A stretch of 64,000 nucleotides of DNA from Agrococcus beijingensis (GCF_030758955.1 NZ_CP132360.1:936905-1000904); one strand, 5' to 3'. Shown: positions 8,939 to 17,969, counted from the first letter of the stretch. Notes: generated from the sequence alone by a model not told the origin. Translations and numbers: made by a program.

Positions 8939-9675
8939 ACGAGCGGCAGCGCGAGGTCGCAGCGGTCGGTGACGATGCCGTCGACGCCCATGGCGAGCAG
9001 CTCGCGCATCTCGGCCTCGTCGTTGACCGTCCACACGTGCACCTCGACGCCAGCGCGCTGGAACGCCGCCACGCTGCGCTCCGTGACGATCTCGACGCCG
9101 CGGTGCCGGCGGGGCACCTGCAGCGCGGCGAACGGCTCGAGCAGGCGCGCGAGCTGCCGCTGCAGCCCGAGCCGCTGCGCCGCGATCGCGCGCACGACCA
9201 CCGCCCGGGCGGGGCTCGTCGCGACCTCGGGCAGCAGCGCGAGCGCCTGCCTGCGGCGCCGCTCCGAGAACGAGGTGAGCAGCACGCGGTCGACGGCCTT
9301 GGCCTCGACGACCGCGCGCACCGCGGGGATGACCGACGCATCCGACTTCAGGTCGATGTTCCAGCGCGCGTCGGGCAGCGCGAGCAGCGCCTCCCGCAGG
9401 CCCGGCACACGGGCGCCCATGCCGAGGTCGATCTCCTGCAGGTCCTTCCAGAGCGTGCGCTCGACAGCCACGTCACGGCCGGCGACACGGTCGAGGCTCG
9501 AGTCGTGCGCGATGACCGCGACGCCGTCGGCGCTCGCGTGCACGTCGGTCTCGAGGAACCGCGCGCCGGCGTCGACGGCCGCGATGAACGCCAGCATGGT
9601 GTTCTCCGGCAGGTCGATCGCCAGCCCGCGATGCGCGAGCACGCGGGGCGGTGCCGGCGTGAGGTAGCCCGTCAC
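8929..9675 (-). CDS. Glycerophosphodiester phosphodiesterase
   Basis: 248 aa GDPD/UgpQ-type TIM barrel, no signal peptide. The catalytic signature is complete: LAHRG (residue 13 onwards), PENT, ETDVHASADG, AVIAHDSSLDRV, NIDLKSD and the terminal VWTVND and GVDGIVTD. It hydrolyses glycerophosphodiesters to glycerol-3-phosphate and an alcohol. GTG 9675 overlaps the stop of the SPFH gene upstream (GTGA), so it is coupled to the membrane-protein operon and may take part in membrane lipid turnover. Confidence 0.9.
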   Translation of the reverse strand: MTGYLTPAPPRVLAHRGLAIDLPENTMLAFIAAVDAGARFLETDVHASADGVAVIAHDSSLDRVAGRDVAVERTLWKDLQEIDLGMGARVPGLREALLALPDARWNIDLKSDASVIPAVRAVVEAKAVDRVLLTSFSERRRRQALALLPEVATSPARAVVVRAIAAQRLGLQRQLARLLEPFAALQVPRRHRGVEIVTERSVAAFQRAGVEVHVWTVNDEAEMRELLAMGVDGIVTDRCDLALPLVGG

Positions 9676-10940
9676 CGCTGCTGCGGGTCGATCCCGTCGG
9701 ATGCGTCGCCCGCGTCGGGCGCATGGGCGCCGGGCGCATCGGCGCCGGGGAGGTCGGCGGCAGCCTCGCGCGCGGCCTCGACGGCCTCGCTGTAGTCGGC
9801 GCTCGGCGTCTCGTCGGTGAGCGAGGTCGTCGACGAGATGGTGTCGGTGCGGCCGGCGTCCTTCGGGTCGATGCCGCTCGCCTGCAGCGTCTCGGCGATC
9901 GACGGCACGTCGACGTCGGAGACCGAGTCGGCCTGGAAGGTCTCGTCGAGGATCGACGGCTCCGGCGCGTCGCGGTGCTTGCCCTTGGGACGCTCGAAGG
10001 GCACCTGGGCCTTGCCCTCGAGGAAGCCGCGCCCGACGCTCTGCAGCGCCTCGGTGAGCTCCGACGGGATGATCCAGAGCTTGTTGGCGTCGCCCTCGGC
10101 GAGCTTCGGCAGCGTCTGCAGGTACTGGTAGGCCAGCAGCTTGTCGTCGGCGTCGCCGGCGTGGATGGCCGCGAACACGCGCTCGATTGCCTCCGACTCG
10201 CCCTTGGCGAGCAGCACCTGCGCCTCGGCGTCACCCTTGGCGCGGAGCACCTGGCCCTTGGCCTGGCCCTCGGCGCGCAGGATCTCGGACTGGCGCAGAC
10301 CCTCGGCCTCGAGGATCTGCGACTGCTTCGAGCCCTCGGCAGTCAGGATCGCGGCGCGGCGGTCGCGCTCGGCGCGCATCTGCTTCTCCATCGAGTCCTG
10401 GATGGAGTGGGGCGGGTCGATCGCCTTGAGCTCGACGCGGCCGACGCGCAGGCCCCACTTGCCGGTCGCCTGGTCGAGCACGACGCGCAGCTGGCCGTTG
10501 ATCGTGTCGCGGCTGGTCAGCGCCTCCTCGAGGTTCATGCCGCCGACCACGTTGCGCAGCGTCGTGGTCGTGAGCTGCTCGACGGCCGAGAGGTAGTCGG
10601 CGATCTCGTAGGTGGCCGCACGCGGGTCGGTGACCTGGAAGTAGACGACCGTGTCGATCGAGACCACCAGGTTGTCCTCGGTGATCACCGGCTGCGGCGG
10701 GAACGACCGCACCTGCTCGCGCATGTCGACGTGGTACGAGACCCGGTCGATGAACGGCACGAGGAAGTTGAGGCCCGGCTGCAGCACCTTGTGGAAGCGG
10801 CCGAGCCGCTCGACCACCCCGGTGAAGCCCTGCTTGATGATCCTGATCGACCGGAAGAGCGTGACGAGCACGAACAGGACGACCAGGGCGATGACGATCA
10901 GCAGGAATGCTCCGAGGATGAAGTTTCCGTCGAAGGGCAT
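9672..10940 (-). CDS. SPFH/band-7 membrane protein (QmcA/stomatin-like)
   Basis: 422 aa. ATG 10940 is chosen over upstream in-frame codons because AAGGAG precedes it and the product then begins right before the membrane helix (residues about 9-32). It has the full SPFH core (GFTGVVERLGRF, LQPGLNFLVPFIDRV, VDMREQ, TTLRNVVGGMNLEEAL, GLRVGRVELKAIDPP), then a long AEG-rich coiled coil (about residues 205-260) and an Ala/Asp-rich disordered tail. These proteins scaffold membrane microdomains. It lies 16 nt after an NfeD gene, a classic pairing. Confidence 0.92.
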   Translation of the reverse strand: MPFDGNFILGAFLLIVIALVVLFVLVTLFRSIRIIKQGFTGVVERLGRFHKVLQPGLNFLVPFIDRVSYHVDMREQVRSFPPQPVITEDNLVVSIDTVVYFQVTDPRAATYEIADYLSAVEQLTTTTLRNVVGGMNLEEALTSRDTINGQLRVVLDQATGKWGLRVGRVELKAIDPPHSIQDSMEKQMRAERDRRAAILTAEGSKQSQILEAEGLRQSEILRAEGQAKGQVLRAKGDAEAQVLLAKGESEAIERVFAAIHAGDADDKLLAYQYLQTLPKLAEGDANKLWIIPSELTEALQSVGRGFLEGKAQVPFERPKGKHRDAPEPSILDETFQADSVSDVDVPSIAETLQASGIDPKDAGRTDTISSTTSLTDETPSADYSEAVEAAREAAADLPGADAPGAHAPDAGDASDGIDPQQR

Positions 10941-10956
10941 GGGACGCTCCTTGGGT

Positions 10957-11415
10957 TCAGCGCTGCGCGGGGACGACGATGGCCGTCGCCCCCTGGATGG
11001 CGGTGACGACGATGCGCTCGCCGACATCGGGGTCTCTGGGCTGCACGGCGGGCGAGAGGCGCGACGTCCAGATGTCGCCGTTGGCGAGGGTGACCTCGCC
11101 TGCGCCGCGCTCGAACGAGCGGGTCACCTCGCCGGCCATGCCGATCAGGGCGTCGACGCCCTGCAGGTTGACGTCTCCGGACTCGTGCAGCCGCTGCAGC
11201 AGCCTGGGCCGCACGAGGAACAGCAGCAGCAGCGCGACGCCGGCCGCGATCAGCACCTGCGCCCACCAGGGCAGGCCGGTGATGCTCGACACCAGGCCGC
11301 CGACCGACGCGAGGCCGATCATGAGGAACGTGAACTCGAGCGTCACCATCTCGATGATGAAGCAGATGAGCGCGATGACGAGCCACACGATCCACGCGTA
11401 CTGGAGGAGGTCCAC
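10957..11415 (-). CDS. NfeD-family membrane protein
   Basis: 152 aa from GTG 11415: the only start giving a short N-terminus directly before the first helix (LLQYAWIVWLVIALI). Three to four hydrophobic segments precede a C-terminal OB-fold domain (about residues 85-150: LIGMAGEVTRSFERGAGEVTL, GDIWTSRL, GERIVVTAIQG). NfeD proteins partner SPFH proteins in membrane organisation, and the SPFH gene follows after 16 nt. No Shine-Dalgarno is visible; a TATGCT hexamer 6 nt before GTG suggests a leaderless start. Confidence 0.88.
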   Translation of the reverse strand: MDLLQYAWIVWLVIALICFIIEMVTLEFTFLMIGLASVGGLVSSITGLPWWAQVLIAAGVALLLLFLVRPRLLQRLHESGDVNLQGVDALIGMAGEVTRSFERGAGEVTLANGDIWTSRLSPAVQPRDPDVGERIVVTAIQGATAIVVPAQR

Positions 11416-11421
11416 GCCGCC

Positions 11422-11427
11422 AGCATA
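11422..11427 (-). promoter_or_regulatory. -10 TATGCT, leaderless start of nfeD-SPFH-GDPD operon
   Basis: The hexamer on the minus strand is followed by 6 nt and GTG 11415. The same geometry recurs elsewhere in this window. Confidence 0.5.
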
Positions 11428-11529
11428 TTGAGCGGATGCTGTCGGCGGGCCAGGCGCGCGCACTCCGTCGCGCCGACGGCCGCTCCCGGGCGCCGCGCGC
11501 CGCAGCGATCGGGGGCACCCAGCGCGCAG

Positions 11530-11535
11530 TAGTGT
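11530..11535 (+). promoter_or_regulatory. Candidate -10 TAGTGT for SDR-peptidase-VOC operon
   Basis: TAGTGT lies 22 nt before GTG 11558, leaving room for the GAAGGAG ribosome site at 11546-11552. Confidence 0.4.
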
Positions 11536-11557
11536 CGTGACGAACGAAGGAGCAATC

Positions 11558-12355
11558 GTGTCGGATACCTCCCATGACCCCCTGGCGCCGGGCTCGCTGA
11601 CGGGCCGGACCGCCCTCGTCACCGGCTCGAGCCGTGGCATCGGCGCCGCGACCGTCGACCTGCTGGCGCGCGCCGGGGCCGACGTGGTCGTCAACTACCG
11701 GGCGAAGGCGCCGCGCGCCGAGAAGGTCGTCGCCGCAGCCGAGGCGCAGGGCGTCGAGGCCATCGCCGTGCAGGCCGACCTCACCGACCCCGACAGCGTC
11801 GCGGCACTGTTCGCGAGCGCGCAGGAGCGCTTCGGCGGCGTCGACATCCTGGTGATGAACGCCTCCGGCGGCATGGAGAGCGGCATGGGCGAGGACTACG
11901 CGATGCGCCTCAACCGCGACGCGCAGGTGGCGCTGCTCGATGCCGCCGTGCCAGCGCTCAACCCCGGTGCCCGCGTGGTGTTCGTCACCAGCCACCAGGC
12001 CCACTTCATCCGCACGACGCCGACGCTGCCCGAGTACGAGGCCGTCGCGCTGTCGAAGCGCGCCGGCGAGGACGCCCTGCGCGAGCGCATCCCGCAGCTC
12101 GCCGAGCGGGGCGTCGAGCTCGTCGTCGTCTCGGGCGACATGATCGAGGGCACCATCACCGCCACGCTGCTCGAGCGCGCGAGCCCGGGCGCCCTCTCGA
12201 GCCGCCGCGAGTCGGCCGGCCGCCTCTACAACGTCGAGGAGTTCGCCCTCGAGGTCGCGCTGGCCGCTGTGGAGCCGGTGCCCGCCGACAGCACGCGGCT
12301 GGTGGGCGACGTCTCGGGCTTCGTCGCAGGCACCGCCGCCGGGGCCGACGCCTGA
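11558..12355 (+). CDS. SDR-family oxidoreductase
   Basis: 265 aa. GTG 11558 is chosen because GAAGGAG precedes it by 5 nt. It is a Rossmann-fold short-chain dehydrogenase: TGSSRGIG cofactor loop (near residue 23) and LVMNASGG in place of the usual NNAG. The catalytic region is unusual: YEAVALSKRAGE stands where YxxxK is expected, giving Y-x(5)-S-K, so the Tyr-Lys spacing is shifted or another Tyr is used. Substrate unknown. It overlaps the S9 peptidase start (TGATG), so it heads a three-gene coupled operon. Confidence 0.85.
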   Translation: MSDTSHDPLAPGSLTGRTALVTGSSRGIGAATVDLLARAGADVVVNYRAKAPRAEKVVAAAEAQGVEAIAVQADLTDPDSVAALFASAQERFGGVDILVMNASGGMESGMGEDYAMRLNRDAQVALLDAAVPALNPGARVVFVTSHQAHFIRTTPTLPEYEAVALSKRAGEDALRERIPQLAERGVELVVVSGDMIEGTITATLLERASPGALSSRRESAGRLYNVEEFALEVALAAVEPVPADSTRLVGDVSGFVAGTAAGADA

Positions 12356-14370
12356 TGCGCGCCGAGGACATCGAGCACCTCGTCGCGCTCTCCCGCCCCG
12401 CGGTGCACCCGAGCGGCGAGTTCGCGATCGTCGCCACCAGCCGCCCGAGCCTGCGCGCGAACCGCAACGTCGGCCAGCTCTGGCGCGTGTCGCTCAGCGA
12501 CGGCTCGCGCCGCCGCCTCACCGGTGGCGTCGCCGACCGCAGCCCCAGGCTCACGCCCGACGGCCAGACGGTGCTGTTCCTGCGTGCCGACGAATCCGAC
12601 AAGGCACAGGTCTGGGCGATGCGCGTCGACGGGGGCGAGCCGGTGCAGGCCACCGCGCAGCCCGGCGGCGTGCTCGAGTTCGCGGTCTCCCCGCAGGGCG
12701 ACCGCATCGCCTTCACGGCTCCGGTCGTCGAGCCCGGCCGCTACGGCAGCGTCGAGGGCGTCAGCGCCGCGCAGGAGCCGGCCAGGCTGATCACGCGCAA
12801 CCGCAGCCTCGCCAACGGCGTCGGCAGCCTGGTCGGCCGCCGCAGCCACCTCTTCGTCGCCGACCTGCCGGGCCTCGACGACGAGCCCCGCTACGACCGC
12901 GCCGCCCACCCGCACGACGGCAAGAGCACCGTCGACGACGCCCTCCACGCGCCGGAGGCGATCAAGCTGAGCCACGGCGAGTTCGACCACGGCTCGCCCG
13001 TGTTCTCGGTCGACGGCGAGCGCGTGCTCTGCATCACCGCGCGCCACGACACCCGCGACGACGACCTGCTGAACGCGGTGGTCGAGTTCGACGCGGCGGT
13101 CGCCGAGGGCGAGCCGCACACGATCCTCTCCTCGCGCGCCGGCCTGTCGGTCGGCGAGGTGCAGCCCACGCCCGACGGCGGCTTCGTGCTGCTCGCCCAG
13201 CAGATGGGGGAGACGGGGCGCGACTTCGTCGGCCGCAGCGTGCAGCTGTTCGTGCTCGAGCAGCCCGGCGCGCACCCCGAGGAGGTGACCGACGGCGGCT
13301 CGGTCGACCTCGGCGAGCCCACCAGCCACACCACCGTCGTCGACGACGGGGTGCTCGTGCAGGAGCGCCTGCGGGGTCGCAACCGCCTCGTGCACCTCAC
13401 CGGCGGCGGCTCCCGCGAGCTCATCGGCGGCGACCTCGAGGTGCTCGGCCACGGGGTCGGCGCCGGCGTCACCGTCGCGACCGTCTCGACGCCCACGTCG
13501 GCGGGCGAGGTCGCGGTGCTCGACGACCGCGGCGTCACCGTGCTGACCGACTTCGGCTCGGCGCTCGCCGAGGCGGGCGTCGTCGCCCCGACCGAGCACG
13601 AGTTCAGCGTGCGCGACGGCGCGAAGGTGCACGGCTGGGTCTGGCTGCCGGAGGGCCCCGGCCCGCACCCCGTGCTCCTCAACATCCACGGCGGCCCGTT
13701 CGCGCAGTACGGCGTGGGCGTGTTCGACGAGGCGCAGGTCGCCGTCGACGCCGGCTACGCCGTCGTGCAGTGCAACCCGCGCGGCTCGGCGGGCTACGGC
13801 CGCGAGCACGGCGTCGCCATCAAGGAGGCGATGGGCACGGTCGACATGCACGACGTGCTCGACTTCCTCGACGCATCCCTCGACGCGCACGACGAGCTCG
13901 ATCGCGAGCGGCTGGGCATCATGGGCGGCTCCTACGGCGGCTACCTCACGGCGTGGACGATCGCCCACGAGCATCGCTTCGCCGCGGCGGTCGTCGAGCG
14001 CGGCTTCCTCGACCCGGTCTCGTTCGTCGGCACCAGCGACATCGGCTGGTTCTTCACCGACGGCTACACGGGCACCGACCCGGATGCGGTGCGTCGCCAG
14101 AGCCCGATGGCGGTCGTCGGGCAGGTCACGACCCCGACGCTCGTGGTGCACTCCGAGGAGGACTGGCGGTGCCCGCCCGAGCAGGCGCAGCGCTACTTCG
14201 CCGCGCTCAAGCGGCAGGGCGTCGAGACGGCGCTGCTGCTGTTCCCCGGCGAGAACCACGAGCTGACGCGCTCGGGCCAGCCCCGCCACCGCGTGGAGCG
14301 GTTCGAGCACATCCTGCGCTGGTGGGCGAAGCACCTGCCGACCGCGCAGAACCACGGGCGCTGGCCGTGA
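12355..14370 (+). CDS. S9-family prolyl oligopeptidase-like peptidase
   Basis: 671 aa. The N-terminal two-thirds is a WD40/beta-propeller region (for example RLTGGVADRSPRLTPDG), and the C-terminal alpha/beta-hydrolase begins near residue 415. The catalytic triad is visible: Ser in GGSYGGYLT, Asp in EEDWRCPPEQ and His in GENHELTRSG. NIHGGP forms the oxyanion region. The family is acylaminoacyl-peptidase/dipeptidyl-peptidase. No signal peptide, so cytoplasmic. It overlaps both neighbours (SDR and VOC genes) at start and stop. Confidence 0.92.
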   Translation: MRAEDIEHLVALSRPAVHPSGEFAIVATSRPSLRANRNVGQLWRVSLSDGSRRRLTGGVADRSPRLTPDGQTVLFLRADESDKAQVWAMRVDGGEPVQATAQPGGVLEFAVSPQGDRIAFTAPVVEPGRYGSVEGVSAAQEPARLITRNRSLANGVGSLVGRRSHLFVADLPGLDDEPRYDRAAHPHDGKSTVDDALHAPEAIKLSHGEFDHGSPVFSVDGERVLCITARHDTRDDDLLNAVVEFDAAVAEGEPHTILSSRAGLSVGEVQPTPDGGFVLLAQQMGETGRDFVGRSVQLFVLEQPGAHPEEVTDGGSVDLGEPTSHTTVVDDGVLVQERLRGRNRLVHLTGGGSRELIGGDLEVLGHGVGAGVTVATVSTPTSAGEVAVLDDRGVTVLTDFGSALAEAGVVAPTEHEFSVRDGAKVHGWVWLPEGPGPHPVLLNIHGGPFAQYGVGVFDEAQVAVDAGYAVVQCNPRGSAGYGREHGVAIKEAMGTVDMHDVLDFLDASLDAHDELDRERLGIMGGSYGGYLTAWTIAHEHRFAAAVVERGFLDPVSFVGTSDIGWFFTDGYTGTDPDAVRRQSPMAVVGQVTTPTLVVHSEEDWRCPPEQAQRYFAALKRQGVETALLLFPGENHELTRSGQPRHRVERFEHILRWWAKHLPTAQNHGRWP

Positions 14371-14762
14371 TCGGCGGCAGCCCGCTCGTGCAGGTCGCGC
14401 AGCGCGCGGTCGACCTCGAGCGGGCCGCCGCCTTCTACCGCGACCTCCTCGACATCCCGGTCGCCGCGACCTTCGATCCGCCCGGGCTGGCGTTCCTGGT
14501 GCTGGGCGACACGCGGCTGCTGCTCGACCGGGGCGCTCCGTCGGCGCTGCTCTACTTCGCCGTCGACGGACTGGACGCGCGGGTGGAGGCGCTGCGCGCA
14601 TCCGGTGTGGAGATCATCGCCGAGCCGCGCACGATCTTCGAGCACGACGACGACTCGCTCGGTCCTGGCCGCACCGCAGAGCGGATGGCCTTCCTGCGCG
14701 ACAGCGAGGGCAACACGGTGGCGCTCGTCGAGCACGTGACGCTCGACGAGCGGCGCGGCTGA
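14367..14762 (+). CDS. VOC-family (glyoxalase/bleomycin-resistance fold) protein
   Basis: 131 aa from GTG 14367, overlapping the peptidase stop as GTGA. The features are AVDLERAAAFYRDLLDIPV, LAFLVLGDTRLLLD and the terminal MAFLRDSEGNTVALVEH, all typical of single-domain vicinal-oxygen-chelate proteins. Candidate metal ligands are not complete enough to name a reaction. It ends in a perfect palindrome shared with the convergent gene. Confidence 0.85.
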   Translation: MIGGSPLVQVAQRAVDLERAAAFYRDLLDIPVAATFDPPGLAFLVLGDTRLLLDRGAPSALLYFAVDGLDARVEALRASGVEIIAEPRTIFEHDDDSLGPGRTAERMAFLRDSEGNTVALVEHVTLDERRG

Positions 14763-14772
14763 GCCGGCTCAG
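14759..14772. terminator. 14-bp perfect palindrome carrying both stop codons of a convergent pair
   Basis: CTGAGCCGGCTCAG contains the TGA of the VOC gene in one arm and the TGA of the phosphatase gene in the other. It could act as a bidirectional terminator, but it lacks a T-run and has no loop, so the function is uncertain. Confidence 0.35.
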
Positions 14773-15824
14773 GTCATCCAGGCGCTCGCGTCGTTGACGG
14801 CCATCAGCACGCGATCGCGCGCGGCGGCGTCGATCAGCTCGAGGCGGTGCGCGATGCGGGCGGCCTCGTCGTAGCCCTCGAAGAAGCGGATGCCGTCGGC
14901 CTCGAGCGCCGCCCGGACCTCGCCGGTGACGGCGACCACCTCGTGGATGAGCACGGCGACGCCATGCGCGCCGCCGATGCGCAGCATCTCGGCGCCCACC
15001 TGCGGGTCGGCCTGGCCGCTGTCGCCGATGAAGATGAAGCGGCACTCGGGGAACAGCGCGCGCTCGCGCACGAAGTTCTGCAGCTTGCGCTCCTTGATCG
15101 ACCGCTTCGTGAACAGGTTCAGGAACGACCCGCCGAGCACCGAGTGCGGCGGCAGGCCGAGGTCGGCGAGCCCGTCGCGGGTGTACTGCTCGATGAGCCC
15201 TCGCGGCCCCTCGGGTCGCGCGGTGACGAAGGTGAGGTCGCCGGGGCGCGAGGGCTGCGCCGCGTGCCCCTGGTCGAGCTCGACGAGCAGCTCGACGACG
15301 CCCGGGTAGATCGAGCCGCGCGGGAACCGCGTCTCGTGCAGCATCGCCCGCACGGTGTCGTCGATGTCGCAGAGGATCCGCAGGTCGTGCTGCGGCGTCT
15401 GCTCCGCCTCGGCGGCGATGTGCGCGAGCACGACCTCGCGGTCGTCGTCGGTGAGCCGCTCGTAGACGACGTGCTCGAGGTCGTGCCGGTCGCCGGAGGC
15501 GTTCAGCAGGTACTTCATGTCGCGGAACGGCTCGCCGGTGAGCGACACGAGCAGCGAGCGGATGCCCTCGGAGAGCACCGGGTTCGGCGGCAGCCGCCGG
15601 AGCGCGTGCACGACGTCGGCGCGCGTCCTCGGGGAGAGCTCATCGGCGCGATCGATGCACAGCAGCGTGACGAGCTCGCGACGCTCGTCGTCGCGGAACA
15701 GGCCGGTGAGCGCGTTGCCGGCGATCGCCTTCACGGTGCGCTCGAGGTCGATCTGCTGCAGGACCGCATCGAGCGAGCCCTCCGGGGTCGCTCGCAGGCG
15801 GGCAAGGGCTTCAGCAGGGTTCAC
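14769..15824 (-). CDS. HAD-like phosphatase, App1/DUF2183-type (putative phosphatidate phosphatase)
   Basis: 351 aa from GTG 15824, overlapping the diacylglycerol kinase stop as GTGA. The HAD signature is DIDDT (residues 153-157), with TFVTARP as motif II and GDSGQADP near residue 267-274 as the acidic motif. These match the catalytic domain of yeast App1, a phosphatidate phosphatase. The first 145 residues are helical and unassigned. Coupling to a lipid kinase suggests the two control a phosphatidate/diacylglycerol balance; this is inferred from context. Confidence 0.75.
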   Translation of the reverse strand: MNPAEALARLRATPEGSLDAVLQQIDLERTVKAIAGNALTGLFRDDERRELVTLLCIDRADELSPRTRADVVHALRRLPPNPVLSEGIRSLLVSLTGEPFRDMKYLLNASGDRHDLEHVVYERLTDDDREVVLAHIAAEAEQTPQHDLRILCDIDDTVRAMLHETRFPRGSIYPGVVELLVELDQGHAAQPSRPGDLTFVTARPEGPRGLIEQYTRDGLADLGLPPHSVLGGSFLNLFTKRSIKERKLQNFVRERALFPECRFIFIGDSGQADPQVGAEMLRIGGAHGVAVLIHEVVAVTGEVRAALEADGIRFFEGYDEAARIAHRLELIDAAARDRVLMAVNDASAWMT

Positions 15825-16738
15825 AGGTCTGATCCTCGCACTCGCACGCTGAGCGCGCCTCTGTCGATCCGCGCGTCGAGCCGACCGACCCGGCCGACCG
15901 CGTCGCCGTCGATCTGCGCGGGCAGCGGCCCGTCGACGGCGCCGAGCGTGATCCGCAGCGCGGTGCGATGACGCAGCACGCCCTCGGCGCGGGCGATGCC
16001 GGCGCCCGCTGCCGCGATGCGGCCCCAGTGGGCGAGGTGGCGGGGGCTCACGGTGGCGACGTGCAGCAGGCCGTCGTCGAGGCGCGTGCCGGGCAGCACC
16101 TGCAGGCCTGCGGGGATGCGGGCGGCGTTGTGCACGAGCACGCTCCACGCCCGCGCCGACTCGATCGCGCCGCCGTCGAAGCGGCCCCGCACGGCGAAGC
16201 TGGGATGGCCGAGCCTGCGCAGCCCGGCGTCGACGTAGGAGGCCCAGCCGAGGCGCCGCTTGGCGCGCAGCGAAGCGGCCTCGACGGCAAGGGCGTCGTT
16301 GCCGACGCCGACGACCACCAGGAACGGCACCTCCGGCTCATGGTCGCCGTGGTCGCGCGTGAGCACCACCATGCCCAGGTCGATCGGCCGAGCGACTCCG
16401 GCCACCGCGGTGCGGGCGGCCGCACCGGCATCGCGCAGCGGCAGCTCGAGGTTGCGGGCGAACAGGTTGGCGGTGCCCGCGGGCATGATGCCGAGCGGCA
16501 TGCCCGTGTGCGCCAGCGCGGCCGCGATCTCGCGGACCGTGCCGTCGCCGCCCACCGCGACCACCGCATCCGCCCCCGTCTGCAGCGCTTCGCGAGCCTG
16601 CGGGGCGCCCGTGGCCGCCGGCGTGGTCGGCAGCACCCGCGCGTCGGAGCCCCGCTGGGCCGCCTCGCGCAGCACCGCGTCGACGCTCGCGCCGAAGCCC
16701 CGCGCGGTGGGGTTGCCGATGACGGCGATCGAGGGCAC
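15821..16738 (-). CDS. Diacylglycerol/sphingosine kinase-family lipid kinase
   Basis: 305 aa. The catalytic-domain signature is complete: nucleotide-loop AVIGNPTARG at the N-terminus, VGGDGTVRE (GGDGT at 63-67), MPAGTANLFARNLELP and the beta-sandwich second domain with IDLGMV and PAQIDGD. It should phosphorylate diacylglycerol or a similar lipid. GTG 16738 sits 6 nt after TACGCT, a leaderless arrangement, and the gene leads a two-gene operon with the App1-like phosphatase. Confidence 0.88.
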   Translation of the reverse strand: MPSIAVIGNPTARGFGASVDAVLREAAQRGSDARVLPTTPAATGAPQAREALQTGADAVVAVGGDGTVREIAAALAHTGMPLGIMPAGTANLFARNLELPLRDAGAAARTAVAGVARPIDLGMVVLTRDHGDHEPEVPFLVVVGVGNDALAVEAASLRAKRRLGWASYVDAGLRRLGHPSFAVRGRFDGGAIESARAWSVLVHNAARIPAGLQVLPGTRLDDGLLHVATVSPRHLAHWGRIAAAGAGIARAEGVLRHRTALRITLGAVDGPLPAQIDGDAVGRVGRLDARIDRGALSVRVRGSDL

Positions 16739-16744
16739 GCGGTC

Positions 16745-16750
16745 AGCGTA
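16745..16750 (-). promoter_or_regulatory. -10 TACGCT, leaderless start of lipid kinase operon
   Basis: TACGCT on the minus strand, 6 nt, then GTG 16738. Confidence 0.5.
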
Positions 16751-16801
16751 GCCGCGGGTCGGGGCAGACGCGGGTCAGCCGCGGGGCAGGGCGGGCGCGG
16801 G

Positions 16802-17911
16802 TCAGGGCATCGACGGGCGCAGCCGCAGGAAGCCCGCGAGCCGGGCGATCTCGTCGTGCACGGCGTCGCGCAGCCTCGCGCTCGGCTCGTCGTCCCAGTG
16901 GATGCGGTGCACCAGCAGGGCGCCCGCGTCGCGGTCTGCCTTGGCATCGACCTTGCCGACCAGCCGGTCGCCGTCGAGGATCGGCAGGGCGAACGCGCCC
17001 CAGCGACGCTTCGCGGCCGGCGTGTACTGCTCGAGCGCGTACTCGAAGCCCCACAGCTGCGCCATGCGGCGCCGGTCGGCGATCAGCCGGTCGAGCGGCG
17101 AGAGCAGCACCACGCGCTCAGCGAAGCCCTCTGCGCTCGCCCCGGGGTCGAGGCGCCACGTGCCGCTCACGCCCCGGATGCGCACCGGCTCGCCCTCGTC
17201 GCCCAGGTGCGTCGCGCGGGCGATGCCGCAGGCGCGCAGCCAGCGGCGCCGCCAGGTGCGCTCCGCCTGCTCGACCGCCAGCGGCTCGACGGGCGGGAGC
17301 ACGCGCTCCGCGAGATCCCAGACGCGGGCGGCGCCGTGCCGCTCGGCGACCACGACCTCCCCGCGGATCTGCAGCAGCTCGAGCATCATCGCCACGTTGC
17401 GGTCGGTGTTCCAGCCGCTCGACACGTAGGGCACGTCGGCGGCGTCGTCGATCTCGGCCCGGGGGAGCGGGCCGTCCTCGCGCAGCTGCTGCACCACGCG
17501 CTCCCGGAAGCCCGCGTTGGCGTCGAGCCAGCGCCGCGACGACGCGTGCAGCGCGTCGGGGGCGCGGCCGATCGCGGTCAGCCACGGCAGGTCGCCCGTG
17601 GCGCGCAGCGCGATCGCCCATGCCTCCATCGGGTGCCGGTGCGGCCCGAGGTGGTCGACGAGGCTGAGCTCGACCTCGGCGGCGCGGCGCACGTCGTCGT
17701 AGGCGAGCCCGGGGATGCGCGAGTGCGCGATCTGCTCGGCCGAGGGGCAGACGATGTCGGTGGGATTCAGCGGCAGCAGCGTCAGCTGCGCGACCACCTC
17801 GGGCAGGTCGCCGGCATCGCGAGCCGTCGACGGCTCGTCGAGCAGCTGCGCGCGCACCGCGATGCGGCGGGCCTCCTCGACGGAGATCGTGCGGGCCTCG
17901 CTGGTCGGCAT
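16802..17911 (-). CDS. YcaQ/AlkZ-family winged-helix DNA glycosylase candidate
   Basis: 369 aa of the HTH_42 family, whose studied members (AlkZ, E. coli YcaQ) are DNA glycosylases that unhook interstrand crosslinks. Supporting segments are EEARRIAVRAQLLD at residues 12-25 (containing the family's catalytic Gln position followed by Asp), LSPLDRLI, LWGFEYALEQYTPAAKRRWG and GRLVGK/VDAKADR-like C-terminal strands. The match to the C-terminal signature is strong; I am less sure that the QLLD segment is the catalytic motif. A TAGCAT hexamer lies 6 nt before ATG 17911. Confidence 0.8.
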   Translation of the reverse strand: MPTSEARTISVEEARRIAVRAQLLDEPSTARDAGDLPEVVAQLTLLPLNPTDIVCPSAEQIAHSRIPGLAYDDVRRAAEVELSLVDHLGPHRHPMEAWAIALRATGDLPWLTAIGRAPDALHASSRRWLDANAGFRERVVQQLREDGPLPRAEIDDAADVPYVSSGWNTDRNVAMMLELLQIRGEVVVAERHGAARVWDLAERVLPPVEPLAVEQAERTWRRRWLRACGIARATHLGDEGEPVRIRGVSGTWRLDPGASAEGFAERVVLLSPLDRLIADRRRMAQLWGFEYALEQYTPAAKRRWGAFALPILDGDRLVGKVDAKADRDAGALLVHRIHWDDEPSARLRDAVHDEIARLAGFLRLRPSMP

Positions 17912-17917
17912 GCCGCG

Positions 17918-17923
17918 ATGCTA
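17918..17923 (-). promoter_or_regulatory. -10 TAGCAT, leaderless start of YcaQ-like gene
   Basis: TAGCAT on the minus strand, 6 nt, then ATG 17911. Confidence 0.5.
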
Positions 17924-17943
17924 CGGGCAGGCGGCGACACGGG

Positions 17944-17949
17944 TATCGT
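17944..17949 (+). promoter_or_regulatory. Candidate -10 TATCGT for trans-sulfuration gene
   Basis: TATCGT lies 20 nt before ATG 17970; a weak AGGA ribosome site lies between them. Confidence 0.35.
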
Positions 17950-17969
17950 CGCGGTGCCAGGATGAGTGC

